A stretch of 56,105 bases of DNA from assembly GCA_046160675.1 (NCBI GenBank), contig JBJXHH010000076.1, positions 1 to 56,105 of the forward strand, read 5' to 3'. This document shows positions 42,808-52,188 of the stretch, piece after piece (position 1 is the stretch's first letter; each line of letters starts with the position of its first letter). Position numbers and translations under genes: made by a program. The notes under the pieces were generated by a model. The model was not told the origin of the DNA. It did not search any database and saw nothing but the letters and a program-made list of their open reading frames with translations. This stretch comes from JACMJP01 sp046160675. GTDB lineage: Bacteria > Bacteroidota > Bacteroidia > Chitinophagales > BACL12.

Positions 42808-44058
42808 ATGAAGAGGCTCATGCACAATCATAAACTACTTGTAGTAACTGACCAGTGTATTATAAGCGGTACAAATTTCATTACCGGAATATTTCTAGCA
42901 AAATTTTTAGGGTCAGAGCTTTTTGGAGTTTTTGCATTTTCATGGTTAATTCTTTTGATCATGATGTCATTCCAATTCAGCTTTTTCATTCAACCCATGC
43001 AAATATTATTAGCCAGGCTTACTATAATAAAACAAAAAGAATATTTAGGCAATGTACTTTATTTACAAATATTTTGGGCATTGAGTGCAGGAAGTATAGC
43101 TGCATTGCTTATTCATTTTAGCAACCTGAATCAGGTAAATAACAAATTCATATTAGCAACGATGATTACAGTAACTGCTACCCTATGCCAGGATTATATC
43201 CGACGAACCTATATCATCAAAAATAAATTATTAAATGCAGTTATCCATGATAGTTTTGTTAGCATTTTACAACTACTTTCGTTAATCATTATTTATTTCA
43301 CACAGGCATCCTTACCTTTTTGTTTATTCGCAATAGGTTGCAGCTACATACCCTCTGTTATTGTTGGGATTTATAAAAGCGAGAGGTCTAAATTAATTTT
43401 TTCAGAAATTAAATCAACCTTCATTAAAAACTGGGGTTATTCAAAATGGCTTGTTGCTACATCAACTTTGCAGATATTTTCAGGGAACTACTTATTATTG
43501 TTAGCTCCCAGTTATCTTGGGGTTGCAGTATTGGGTTCAATACGGCTTGCTCAAAATTTAATAGGAATTCTCAATGTAGTATTACAGGCCTTTGATAACT
43601 ATGTTCCTGTTACAGCTGCAAAACTCTACTCAGTAGAAACGAATAAATCTTATAAGTATTTAACTAAAATCAGTTTACAAGCTGCTGCTTTGATTTTCAC
43701 TATTCTGATACTTGTTTATATGACTGCAAGTCCTATTTTCTCCATTTCCGGTGGTTCCTCTTATGAAGGAAACGCATACATACTTCAAGGATTTTGTTTT
43801 GTCTATTTTTTCATGTTTGCAGGATATCCAATGAGGATTTTACTCCGTTTACAAGAAAGAACCCATCATATATTTATTGCTTATGTTCTAGCCTCAGTTT
43901 CAAATTTAGCATTTGCAAAATATATTCTTGAGAATTTTGGAGTAATCGGTTTACTGGTTTCGCTTTCAGCTATACAATGCATCATGCTTATTTATATGTC
44001 TTTAGTATTACTCATCAACAAAAAACAACATGCGAATTATTCATTGCATATTAGGTAA
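42808..44058 (+). CDS. Wzx-like polysaccharide flippase
   Basis: A 416-residue protein with about 12 hydrophobic segments, consistent with the MATE/polysaccharide-transporter superfamily. Early TNFITGIFLAKFLGSELFGVFAFSW is the usual first-helix pair of such flippases. It would move undecaprenyl-PP-linked repeat units across the inner membrane. It starts one base after the wzc stop and overlaps the next gene by 29 bases. Sequence conservation in this family is low, so the call leans on topology and context. Confidence 0.8.
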   Translation: MKRLMHNHKLLVVTDQCIISGTNFITGIFLAKFLGSELFGVFAFSWLILLIMMSFQFSFFIQPMQILLARLTIIKQKEYLGNVLYLQIFWALSAGSIAALLIHFSNLNQVNNKFILATMITVTATLCQDYIRRTYIIKNKLLNAVIHDSFVSILQLLSLIIIYFTQASLPFCLFAIGCSYIPSVIVGIYKSERSKLIFSEIKSTFIKNWGYSKWLVATSTLQIFSGNYLLLLAPSYLGVAVLGSIRLAQNLIGILNVVLQAFDNYVPVTAAKLYSVETNKSYKYLTKISLQAAALIFTILILVYMTASPIFSISGGSSYEGNAYILQGFCFVYFFMFAGYPMRILLRLQERTHHIFIAYVLASVSNLAFAKYILENFGVIGLLVSLSAIQCIMLIYMSLVLLINKKQHANYSLHIR

Positions 44059-45148
44059 GGCAAACCCTGAACGAATGAACGGTGTTAACCGTGTTGTTAA
44101 TGAATTAGCAACTAAACAACAACAGGCAAATAAAAATGTTGAAGTATGGGGGATATCAAAAAACATAGAACATAACTACCCGGAAAGAACATTTAGTACA
44201 AGGTTATATAAAGAAGCTGTTTTACAATTTATTGTACCTCGAAAGTTGAAAAAGGATATTTTACAATTAGATGCATCTGAAACAATTTTCCACCTCCATG
44301 GCGGATTTATTCCGTTGTATCCTGCTTTAGTTAGAACTCTAAGAAAAAAAAGTATTCGTTATATAATTACTCCCCATGGAGCATATAATAAATTAGCACT
44401 AAATAAAAATCCCTTTATCAAAAAGATATATACACAGTTATTTGAAAAAACCATTCTTAGGCATGCACACTATATTCACTGCCTGGGCAAAAGTGAAACA
44501 GACATAATTAAAACATTTATTGCACCAGAAAAAATAAAAGTAATTCCTTATGGATTTGAACAACCTGTAAATTCAGATTTAGAAACACACCAAAAAAATA
44601 AAAGCCTGGTATTTGGATATTGTGGCCGCATAGATATACATACAAAGGGATTGGATCTATTAATGCAAGGGTTTGCTAATTTTTTAACACAATCAAAAGC
44701 TGATGCATATTTAAACATTATCGGCGGGGGAACTGAATTACCTAGATTAACCGCACTTGCATCAGCCTTGGGAGTTGCAGATAAAGTTATTTTTTCCGGA
44801 GCTAAATATGGTAAAGAAAAATTTACGCTCTTACAAGAGATGGATGTTTTCTTTCACCCATCTCGAAACGAAGGGTTGCCCACCGCAGTTTTAGAAGCTA
44901 GTATGCTTGGAATTCCATGTGTTTTAAGTGAAGAGACAAACATGGGGGAATATATCAGGAAATCCGGTTGCGGAATCATGTTAGAAAGAAACGATGCGAA
45001 CACAATTCAAAATACAATGGCATTATTCCATCAACAAAAACAAATAAATGCTTTGCATAAAACTCATACTGAAAAGATTAAGAAACTTGCAGAATTTTTT
45101 AATTGGAAAACCATAATTCCGCAATTTGAAAAATTATATTTAGGATGA
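44030..45148 (+). CDS. Glycosyltransferase family 4 (GT-B)
   Basis: A 372-residue GT4 enzyme. The N-terminal acceptor domain has NGVNRVVNELA and FHLHGGFIPLYPALV; ITPHGAYN is typical. The C-terminal donor half carries FGYCGRIDIHTKGLDLLMQGF and the catalytic E-x7-E block HPSRNEGLPTAVLEASMLGIPCVLSEETN. The start lies inside the flippase gene (29-base overlap), and its stop overlaps the polymerase start by 4 bases. The sugar is unknown. Confidence 0.88.
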   Translation: MRIIHCILGKANPERMNGVNRVVNELATKQQQANKNVEVWGISKNIEHNYPERTFSTRLYKEAVLQFIVPRKLKKDILQLDASETIFHLHGGFIPLYPALVRTLRKKSIRYIITPHGAYNKLALNKNPFIKKIYTQLFEKTILRHAHYIHCLGKSETDIIKTFIAPEKIKVIPYGFEQPVNSDLETHQKNKSLVFGYCGRIDIHTKGLDLLMQGFANFLTQSKADAYLNIIGGGTELPRLTALASALGVADKVIFSGAKYGKEKFTLLQEMDVFFHPSRNEGLPTAVLEASMLGIPCVLSEETNMGEYIRKSGCGIMLERNDANTIQNTMALFHQQKQINALHKTHTEKIKKLAEFFNWKTIIPQFEKLYLG

Positions 45149-46437
45149 TAAACAATGTAAATACAGTCAATCATCAAGGTTTTACAAAGCTTTATTTGTT
45201 GCTATTGTTTGTCTTTTGCATCCATTTAGCCGGGTTTTTTAGCTGGAATGAGAATGTATTAATTACCCGTATCCTAAAACTGTGCATGCGAACTTCCATG
45301 ACTTTTCTGTTGCTAGGAATTTATTATCGCTTAAAAATTAAAGGTTTAGTCCCATCATTTCGATATGAGAATTCATTCGTACTTATTTTTTATGGCCTCT
45401 ATCTTCTATTAGGTTTATTTTCATTTTTATGGTCATCAGATCCTCTTTACTCAGCACTACAGTGGTTTATGGATATTCAGGTTTTACTATTTGCTTTTTA
45501 TTTGATGCAAATATTAATAATTATCAAGGCATATTACCCGCAGAATAAAATAAATATATCTCGTTTAATTTCTGATTCTTCATTTTTCATTCTTCTGATA
45601 TTCATTGTTGGTAAATTTCTTTTACCCTCCACTTTTTACAGAATGACACATGGAGGTGAGTTGGCCAGGCTCGGAGGATGGATGATGAATCCGAATGAAT
45701 TAGGGATGCTTTGTGCAGTTGGAGTGAGCTGTTCATTGTATAACATGATAACATTTAAAAAATATATTTTCTCTTTATGTAAAATTTGTATACTCATATA
45801 TGCACTTTTTCTAACGGGGTCAAGGTCTTCTCTTATTGGTTTAATTCTTATTATTCTGTTTTATATTCTTACATCAAAACAGAGGATACTAAAGACAATA
45901 TCAATAACAATTCTGGTTATCGGTATTCCATTTATTGTACAATATTTATTTTTAAATCAGGGAGGATGGGAGGAAATTTTCAGTTTAACCGGTAGGATCC
46001 CATTTTGGAATGCGCTAATCACAGAAGGCTTACCTAAAGAACCTATCTGGGGTTATGGGTTTATGCGTATAGCTTATGAAGATTCTTTCCAAGGAGTACA
46101 TACATATGCAGGGCAGATGACACATAATACTTTCTTACAGGTACTAATGAATCTAGGGCTTGTTGGCTTTTTTATTGTACTTCTCCAACTCACATTCACA
46201 ATCAGGGCATTTTATCATCTCAAAGAGAAAAAAGAAAAACTAATGCTGATGGGGCTTAGCATACCAATACTAATTAATTCATTTACCGAATTCGGAATAT
46301 TTGGTGAAAACAATTTTGGTATACTATTCTATTATTTAATCTTATTTTCTCTATGTATAAAATACAACCCAAAACTGACTCTCAAAGAAAAATTGGTTGA
46401 AGAGAGGCATTTTCCATCAAGAACCATTCTGGCCTAG
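45145..46437 (+). CDS. Wzy-like O-antigen ligase/polymerase family membrane protein
   Basis: A 430-residue polytopic protein (about 11-12 segments) with the Wzy_C/O-antigen-ligase region: GGELARLGGWMMNPNELGMLCAVG, LTGSRSSLIGLIL, a periplasmic loop GRIPFWNAL...WGYGF, and THNTFLQVLMNLGLVGF. In a cluster with a flippase and Wza/Wzc it is most likely the repeat-unit polymerase. It is the last gene before a 139-base gap containing regulatory sites. Confidence 0.82.
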   Translation: MINNVNTVNHQGFTKLYLLLLFVFCIHLAGFFSWNENVLITRILKLCMRTSMTFLLLGIYYRLKIKGLVPSFRYENSFVLIFYGLYLLLGLFSFLWSSDPLYSALQWFMDIQVLLFAFYLMQILIIIKAYYPQNKINISRLISDSSFFILLIFIVGKFLLPSTFYRMTHGGELARLGGWMMNPNELGMLCAVGVSCSLYNMITFKKYIFSLCKICILIYALFLTGSRSSLIGLILIILFYILTSKQRILKTISITILVIGIPFIVQYLFLNQGGWEEIFSLTGRIPFWNALITEGLPKEPIWGYGFMRIAYEDSFQGVHTYAGQMTHNTFLQVLMNLGLVGFFIVLLQLTFTIRAFYHLKEKKEKLMLMGLSIPILINSFTEFGIFGENNFGILFYYLILFSLCIKYNPKLTLKEKLVEERHFPSRTILA

Positions 46438-46439
46438 GT

Positions 46440-46473
46440 TTCCATTTTTTGGAAAGCTTTCCTATAACTGGAT
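46440..46473. promoter_or_regulatory. Two TTCCA-N5-TGGAA-type palindromes (sites E1 and E2)
   Basis: E1 at 46440-46454 is TTCCA-TTTTT-TGGAA, identical to site A. E2 at 46459-46473 is the variant TTCCT-N5-TGGAT. Centres are 19 bases apart. They lie roughly 90-115 bases before the start of transcription predicted from the sigma-54 promoter, the usual place of NtrC-type enhancer sites. Confidence 0.65.
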
Positions 46474-46535
46474 AAAAACTTAAACCCTATTATTAAAAGT
46501 GCTTATTTCACTAGGCTTTCAGGCCATTCAGACCT

Positions 46536-46553
46536 TGGTATATTATATGCAAA
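46536..46553 (+). promoter_or_regulatory. Putative sigma-54 (-24/-12) promoter
   Basis: TTGGTATATTATATGCAA has GG (46537-46538) and GC (46549-46550) separated by exactly 10 bases, the invariant sigma-54 spacing, with TTGG and TGCAA agreeing with the extended consensus. Transcription would start near 46562, 15 bases before the ATG at 46577. Paired with the palindromes upstream this forms a complete enhancer-dependent promoter. Confidence 0.6.
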
Positions 46554-46566
46554 ACTTATATTACGT

Positions 46567-46576
46567 ACACACACAC
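46567..46576 (+). promoter_or_regulatory. CA-repeat leader that decides the start of the three-module gene
   Basis: ACACACACAC runs directly into the ATG at 46577. The same kind of CA run precedes five other genes in the window, which argues that 46577, not the upstream GTG at 46499 or ATG at 46547, is the real start. The predicted sigma-54 promoter also lies between those upstream codons and 46577. Confidence 0.55.
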
Positions 46577-49045
46577 ATGTTAACCGGCTCCGAATATTTT
46601 ACAAAATCTTTTCTCAGTAACCACTTCTTTCCGGAACCTACCGAAGGAAATAAAATTGAATTGCATTTCATCAAAAATCCGGATAAATCGATACGCTGGA
46701 TTTACCCAGCAAAATTAACAGAACCTCTCTTTCTCAAATTTTACAATGCCGCTACAATAAAAAGTAAAATATATGCATTTCTGGTCGAAATTGTTTTCCT
46801 GCTTCGATTAAATCGGTTCCTAAAAAGCGGAAGCATTTTTACAGAAGCTTCCCATATTAAAAATCTGCTTGGAAGCGATTTAAGCAATACCGCTTGGGCA
46901 CTCTTCACGGGAACAATAGGTCCCGGGAGAAAGTTAATTTCAGTTACAAAAAGTAAAAAAGGGATCTATTATTTTACTAAACTAGCAATAACTGAAAAAA
47001 GCAAACTTGATTTAGAAAATGAAATTACAGCATTACAATATATACATAGTATTAACCTAAAAGATATTCAAGTTTCAAAAATAAAGATTTTAGATTCTGA
47101 TAGTTGCAAATTCACAGATCTGAAATCGAAAGGTGCATTCAGAACTCCTTACCTGACTCAACAGCATGTTCATGCGATAATAGATTTACAATCTTCAACA
47201 ATAAACACGACATATGCAAAGTCGGAATTTTGGAAGGAAATTTCGTTGCGCATTTCGAACCTAAAAAATACTCAGTCAAAAATACCAACCGATCTAATAG
47301 GCAAAGTTGAGCAGCTCCAAAATCAACTGAAAAGCAATAATGAATTTCAATCGTATTTTGCTCACGGAGATTTTACACCCTGGAATTTATATGTTACAAA
47401 ACATAATATAGCCCTTTATGATTGGGAGTTAGCTGGTTTTCAGCCCATATTATTTGATTTATTTCACTTTATATGTCAATCCGGTATATTGTTACAAAAG
47501 AAAAATTATGTTTCTTTAAGAAAAGAAATTGATACTTTTATAAACACTTGTACCGAAGATACTCGTCTGAATAATTCAGGCCTTCAACCCCGCATTTATT
47601 TTGGCCTTTATTTATTAAGTATAACAACTTATTACATAAACATCTACAATACTCAAGAAAAGTGGCATACGCAAGTGTATTGGCTTCTTTCGTTTTGGGA
47701 AAAAGCTTTATCAGAAGAAATTGCATACTACTCAAAAAAGAAGTACAGGGAAATATTTTTGCCAGAATTCTTTTCGCATTTGCGCAATTCCAGGTATGCA
47801 TTTTTGAAATTTCATTATTCGAATATTGAAGACATTCCAATAACTTCCGATATTGATCTTGTTGTTGAAAAATCCGAAATAGAAACTGTAAATAAATTCA
47901 TCGCACAGCATGTATTAGTTAAAAAATTGAACATCGTAAAGAATTCTATGATGGCAAATTTTGAAATATTTTTCCGGGATGGAAGTATGCTTAGCGTCGA
48001 CTTAATTCATAGCATCAGGCGGAAAAATGTTGTAATGTTGGAAGCGAATTCTGTTTTAGATTCTGCAATTGTTAATGAATCGGGTATAAAAGTAGCATCA
48101 AAAATAAATGACCTACTGTACACCTGGTTATTTTATATTCTAAATGATTCTAATATTCCGGATAAATATATAGTACGATATGCACAGCTCTATAATATAG
48201 AACTGCAAAAACTCATGCAAGAATTTGAATCTATTCTTCATTTACGAGAAAGTAATTTGTGTGATATTTTTACTAATTCAAATCTACATGCCAGCAAAGC
48301 AAAAATTTACTTAAAGACTTTAAGAGAAAATCATGGAATACAAAAATTGAAAAATAGTATTCAATATTTCAGGGATATAATCAAGAATTTAAGTTTTAAT
48401 AAAAAAGGGCTTACAATAACATTTAGCGGAGTTGATGGTTCCGGTAAATCAACAGTGATTCAGGAAACACAAAAACTATTAGAAAAAAAATATAGACGAA
48501 AAGTAGTAGTCATTAGACACCGTCCAGGTATATTACCTATCTTAAGCGCCTGGAAATATGGGAAAAAAGAAGCCGAAACCAGGGCTACACATCAATTACC
48601 AAGAAAAGGAAAAAATACCAGTAAATCTCTCTCCTTACTCCGCTTTAGCTATTATTACTTGGATTTTATACTAGGCCAGTTTTATGTTTGGTTTAAATAT
48701 ACTGCTCAGGGGTACATTGTTTTATATGACAGGTACTATTTTGATTTCATAAATGACCCGAAGCGTTCAAATATAAATTTATCTTCTTCATTTATTAAAA
48801 AGTTTTATGCCGCCATCTTTAAACCTAAACTCAATTTCTTTTTATATGCCCCTGCAGATGTTATTATTTCCAGAAAACAAGAATTGTCTAAAGAAGATAT
48901 AATAGATCTGACTGAAAAATACAACGGTCTTTTTCAAAACTTTCAAAAGAAATATAACCGTTCTGCGTATATAAGTATACAAAATATTGAACTTGAAAAA
49001 ACCTTGCAAACTATTTTATCAAATTATCAAAATTCGTTAGAATGA
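46577..49045 (+). CDS. Three-module protein: APH-like kinase, nucleotidyltransferase-like, thymidylate-kinase-like
   Basis: An 822-residue fusion in the exopolysaccharide locus. Module 1 (about 100-380) has an aminoglycoside-phosphotransferase-type catalytic loop, HGDFTPWN near 263 and a following DWELAG. Module 2 (about 395-530) resembles a pol-beta-type nucleotidyltransferase with SDIDLVV (D425, D427) and a later Asp in SVDLIH. Module 3 (about 610-822) is a thymidylate-kinase-like P-loop domain with GVDGSGKST near 618 and YDRYYFD near 717. All key residues look intact. A role in making an activated or phosphorylated sugar, or phosphorylating the glycan, is inferred; APH-fold anomeric sugar kinases such as NahK/AmgK are a precedent for module 1. 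The start is chosen from the CA leader and promoter position. Confidence 0.75.
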   Translation: MLTGSEYFTKSFLSNHFFPEPTEGNKIELHFIKNPDKSIRWIYPAKLTEPLFLKFYNAATIKSKIYAFLVEIVFLLRLNRFLKSGSIFTEASHIKNLLGSDLSNTAWALFTGTIGPGRKLISVTKSKKGIYYFTKLAITEKSKLDLENEITALQYIHSINLKDIQVSKIKILDSDSCKFTDLKSKGAFRTPYLTQQHVHAIIDLQSSTINTTYAKSEFWKEISLRISNLKNTQSKIPTDLIGKVEQLQNQLKSNNEFQSYFAHGDFTPWNLYVTKHNIALYDWELAGFQPILFDLFHFICQSGILLQKKNYVSLRKEIDTFINTCTEDTRLNNSGLQPRIYFGLYLLSITTYYINIYNTQEKWHTQVYWLLSFWEKALSEEIAYYSKKKYREIFLPEFFSHLRNSRYAFLKFHYSNIEDIPITSDIDLVVEKSEIETVNKFIAQHVLVKKLNIVKNSMMANFEIFFRDGSMLSVDLIHSIRRKNVVMLEANSVLDSAIVNESGIKVASKINDLLYTWLFYILNDSNIPDKYIVRYAQLYNIELQKLMQEFESILHLRESNLCDIFTNSNLHASKAKIYLKTLRENHGIQKLKNSIQYFRDIIKNLSFNKKGLTITFSGVDGSGKSTVIQETQKLLEKKYRRKVVVIRHRPGILPILSAWKYGKKEAETRATHQLPRKGKNTSKSLSLLRFSYYYLDFILGQFYVWFKYTAQGYIVLYDRYYFDFINDPKRSNINLSSSFIKKFYAAIFKPKLNFFLYAPADVIISRKQELSKEDIIDLTEKYNGLFQNFQKKYNRSAYISIQNIELEKTLQTILSNYQNSLE

Positions 49046-49779
49046 AAGGTTTAATTGAAAATATTATCCGATTACGCAACCCCTTGTTCTCGTTTGATAG
49101 AGAAATAAGTGGTGTTGAAATTTTCATGTTTTTTATGCAGAAGAGCATAATGATATTTCGTGGGTTCAGGATACTTTTCCGATTCCGAAAGCCTAAGTTT
49201 ATTATGTTAGGAAGAAATGTTCGATTCTTCAATTTCAGAAAAATTCATTTTGGGAAGTTTGTAAAAATTGACACAAACGTTTTTATCTCAGCTTTGGGAA
49301 AGGAGGGAATTTTCATAGGTGATAATTCCAGTATAGGCGCTTTCAGCAGGGTAATTATATCAACAACATTAAACAATACAGGAGCCTTTATTCGTATTGG
49401 AAATAATGTAGGCATTGGTGAATTTGCATATCTGGGAGGAGCCGGTGGTTTGCAAATTGGTGATAATTGTATTGTAGGACAATATTTTAGTTGCCATCCT
49501 GAAAATCATAACTACGCATCAACAGATGATTTAATTCGCAACCAGGGTGTAAATAGAAAAGGAATTAAAATAGGCGCAGATTGCTGGATAGGAAGCAAGG
49601 TAACCATTCTTGATGGGGTTATAATTGGAGAGGGTTGTGTTATTGCAGCAGGTGCAGTAGTTACAAGGTCAATGCCTGCTTATTCTGTGGTTGGCGGGGT
49701 ACCGGCTAAAGTGCTAAAAAGCAGAAATGAATTAGAACGACATCGAAACATACTAACACTTAAAAAAGCCATTGCCTGA
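49042..49779 (+). CDS. Hexapeptide-repeat (LbH) acyltransferase
   Basis: A 245-residue left-handed beta-helix transferase of the WbbJ/CatB type. Hexapeptide turns run from about 70 to 215 (IFIGDNSSIGAFSRV, IRIGNNVGIGEFAYLGG, CWIGSKVTILDGVIIGEGCVIAAGAVV), closing with YSVVGGVPAKVLK. The likely catalytic His lies in CHPENHN. It would O- or N-acylate a sugar of the repeat unit. It overlaps the preceding stop by 4 bases (ATGA). Confidence 0.88.
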   Translation: MKGLIENIIRLRNPLFSFDREISGVEIFMFFMQKSIMIFRGFRILFRFRKPKFIMLGRNVRFFNFRKIHFGKFVKIDTNVFISALGKEGIFIGDNSSIGAFSRVIISTTLNNTGAFIRIGNNVGIGEFAYLGGAGGLQIGDNCIVGQYFSCHPENHNYASTDDLIRNQGVNRKGIKIGADCWIGSKVTILDGVIIGEGCVIAAGAVVTRSMPAYSVVGGVPAKVLKSRNELERHRNILTLKKAIA

Positions 49780-51083
49780 AAATACTGAAAACCATATTAG
49801 TAACTGCTTATGCAGTAAATCCTTATAAAGGATCTGAAGATGGCACAGGCTGGAATTGGATTTTAGAAATAGCCAGATTTAGGAAGGTTATTGCTATTAC
49901 AAGAAAAAACAACCGCCCCCATATTGAGAAATATATCCTTGAGCATCCTGATCTATATTCCGTAACAAACAATATCCAATTTTTTTATTTTGATCTTCCC
50001 TATTTTCTTAGATTCTGGAAAAAAGGACCACATCTCGCACTACTATATTTTTATTTATGGCAAATCACAATGCCCATCTTTATAAAAAGAAATAAACTAA
50101 AATTTGATATAGTACATAATTTAAATTTTCACACGGACTGGTTACCGAGTTTTTTATGGGTATTTAACAAACCTTTCATTTGGGGACCTGTAGGCCACCA
50201 TCCTTGTGTGCCCAATGAATTTTCACTAAATCCTTATGGAAGAAAAGAAGTAATAAAAAACAAAGCAACCTGGTTTCTGAAAAAACTATTTTGGACGTTT
50301 GATATTTTTCTAAAAATATGCAGGAACAGTGCAGATTATATTTTAGCAGTCAATTCTGACACACGGAAACATTTAAGTTCTGATAAAAACAAAACCATTG
50401 TTATACCGGCTGTAGCAGCACCAAAATATGTTTTCGAAAAAAAGAAAGATGAAATATTTACAGTACTAAGTGTTGGAAGGTTTGTACCACTTAAAGGATT
50501 TGATCTAACTGTTGCCTGTTTTGCCAAGTTTATTAAAGGACTCCCCTTAGAAAAAAGAAAAAACGCAAAACTTTTTCTTATTGGAAGTGGTCCCCTGAAA
50601 ACATTTCTGCAGAATCAAATAAAAGAATTACAGATAGAAGAATATGTAGAAATGATTCCTTGGATTGAGCAGAATAAGTTATTTGATATCTATACGTTAG
50701 CAGATGTTTTTCTTTTCCCATCACATGAAGGTGCAGGGATGGTAATACCAGAGGCATTAAGTTTTGAATTACCTGTGATTTGCTTTGACAACAGTGGTCC
50801 CGGTGAACTTGTTTCGAAACTTTCAGAATTAAAAGTGCCGTACACAACATATGATAATTCTGTTAACCAGTTTGCTGGAAAACTAAATTTATTATTCACT
50901 AATAATGCCCTATTTCAAAAAGAAAAAGAACTTGCTCGTGAACATCATGCAGCATACTTAACCTGGGAATCTAAAGGTATATTTTTAGATACCTTATATA
51001 ATACATTAGATAGAAAATTTTATGAAGAAGGTTTGTGCAGTACACCTGCTGAACGACTACAGCGGGAGCCCGTTGGTTTTTAG
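49776..51083 (+). CDS. Glycosyltransferase family 4, apparent CTG start
   Basis: The coding frame extends well upstream of the first ATG (50070): it is open from 49764 and encodes a perfect GT4 N-terminus (KTILVTAYAVNPYKGSED, then GTGWNW). No ATG/GTG/TTG exists there; a CTG at 49776 overlaps the previous TGA as CTGA, just where ATGA couplings occur elsewhere in this locus. From that start it has 435 residues. The donor domain shows VLSVGRFVPLKGFDLTV, LFLIGSGPLK and the E-x7-E-type HEGAGMVIPEALSFELPVICFDNSGPGE. Its 3' end overlaps the next gene by 62 bases. Starting at 50070 would delete the acceptor-site loop. A mutated ATG (hypomorph) is the alternative. Confidence 0.75.
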   Translation: MKILKTILVTAYAVNPYKGSEDGTGWNWILEIARFRKVIAITRKNNRPHIEKYILEHPDLYSVTNNIQFFYFDLPYFLRFWKKGPHLALLYFYLWQITMPIFIKRNKLKFDIVHNLNFHTDWLPSFLWVFNKPFIWGPVGHHPCVPNEFSLNPYGRKEVIKNKATWFLKKLFWTFDIFLKICRNSADYILAVNSDTRKHLSSDKNKTIVIPAVAAPKYVFEKKKDEIFTVLSVGRFVPLKGFDLTVACFAKFIKGLPLEKRKNAKLFLIGSGPLKTFLQNQIKELQIEEYVEMIPWIEQNKLFDIYTLADVFLFPSHEGAGMVIPEALSFELPVICFDNSGPGELVSKLSELKVPYTTYDNSVNQFAGKLNLLFTNNALFQKEKELAREHHAAYLTWESKGIFLDTLYNTLDRKFYEEGLCSTPAERLQREPVGF

Positions 51084-52137
51084 GCAGGCAATTGAAGCTT
51101 TGATTGAAAATCAATTCGAGGTAGATGTTTTCACATCTGCTAATAAATGCGGATTTCTTTCTAATATCCCGAATGCAAGTTATAAATATTTCAATTATAC
51201 TTGGAGCAAAAACAAATACCTGACGCTGTTTTATTATATTTTTACTCAGGCAGTTATCTTTTTCAGGCTCTTTTTCAGTTTAAAAAAAGGAACAATCGTA
51301 TATATAAATACCGTACTGCCATTTGGGGCAGCTCTTGCTGGTTATTTTCGTTGTTGTAAAGTAATATACCACATACATGAAACATCAATTAAACCATATG
51401 CTTTGAAAAAAATCCTGTTTAGAATAGCTAAGCAAACTGCATCCGATGTACTATATGTTTCCAAGTTTGTGCACCAGGAGGAAAAAGTATCTGATGTAAA
51501 CACCCATGTTATTTATAATTGCTTATCTGATAGTTTTCTGGAAAAAGTAATAAGAAATGAAAATGCCCGGGAAAATAAAACTATTCTCATGCTATGTTCA
51601 TTAAAATTATATAAAGGTATTTATGAATTTGTCAAACTTGCAAGGGAATTACAATCTTATAAATTTCAACTTGTTTTGAATGCTGATATGAATGCAATTC
51701 AAATGTATTTTAAAGACACCCAGATTCCATTAAACTTGGAGATTTATCCTACAACTGAGGATGCTCATAAATTTTACACAAATGCATCTTTAGTGGTAAA
51801 TCTATCAAAACCAAAATTATGGAGGGAAACATTTGGTATGACAATTCTTGAAGCTATGTCTTTTGGGTTGCCAGTAATAGTTCCACCTGTTGGAGGTGTA
51901 ACTGAATTAGTAAAAAATGGCCGCAATGGGTATTACTGCGATAGCAGCAATATTACTCAATTGAAAGAATATATTATTTCAATTCTTGACGATCCTTCTT
52001 TATATGAAAGTATGTCATATGAAGCATATACATTGTCAACTCATTTTAGCGCAATAAGTTTTAAAAAACAATTGCTTAGTGTTTTTAATGTAGTAAGCCA
52101 GGTTCATAGTATACAATTAAACACAAAAGGAATTTAA
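51022..52137 (+). CDS. Glycosyltransferase family 4 (GT-B)
   Basis: A 371-residue enzyme. The N-terminal half shows LLNDYSGSPLVFRQAIEALIENQFEVDVFT and YHIHETSIKP. The donor half has ILMLCSLKLYKGIYEFVKLA and the catalytic-like RETFGMTILEAMSFGLPVIVPPVGGVTELV. The ATG at 51022 lies 62 bases inside the upstream glycosyltransferase gene in another frame; it gives the right N-terminus, so the overlap seems genuine. The sugar is unknown. Confidence 0.88.
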   Translation: MKKVCAVHLLNDYSGSPLVFRQAIEALIENQFEVDVFTSANKCGFLSNIPNASYKYFNYTWSKNKYLTLFYYIFTQAVIFFRLFFSLKKGTIVYINTVLPFGAALAGYFRCCKVIYHIHETSIKPYALKKILFRIAKQTASDVLYVSKFVHQEEKVSDVNTHVIYNCLSDSFLEKVIRNENARENKTILMLCSLKLYKGIYEFVKLARELQSYKFQLVLNADMNAIQMYFKDTQIPLNLEIYPTTEDAHKFYTNASLVVNLSKPKLWRETFGMTILEAMSFGLPVIVPPVGGVTELVKNGRNGYYCDSSNITQLKEYIISILDDPSLYESMSYEAYTLSTHFSAISFKKQLLSVFNVVSQVHSIQLNTKGI

Positions 52138-52188
52138 CCAAAATGGAACAAAATAAGACTATTATGCATATTAAATTTCTGGAATTTA

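Noticed and set aside
46499..46576. Upstream GTG (46499) and ATG (46547) starts for the three-module protein.
   Set aside because: The predicted sigma-54 promoter lies between these codons and 46577, and the CA-repeat leader points to 46577; the extra residues look like unrelated translated leader.
51022..51083. A frameshift between two adjacent glycosyltransferase genes, suggested by the 62-base overlap.
   Set aside because: Each gene has its own complete N- and C-terminal glycosyltransferase domains, so they are two overlapping genes rather than one broken gene.
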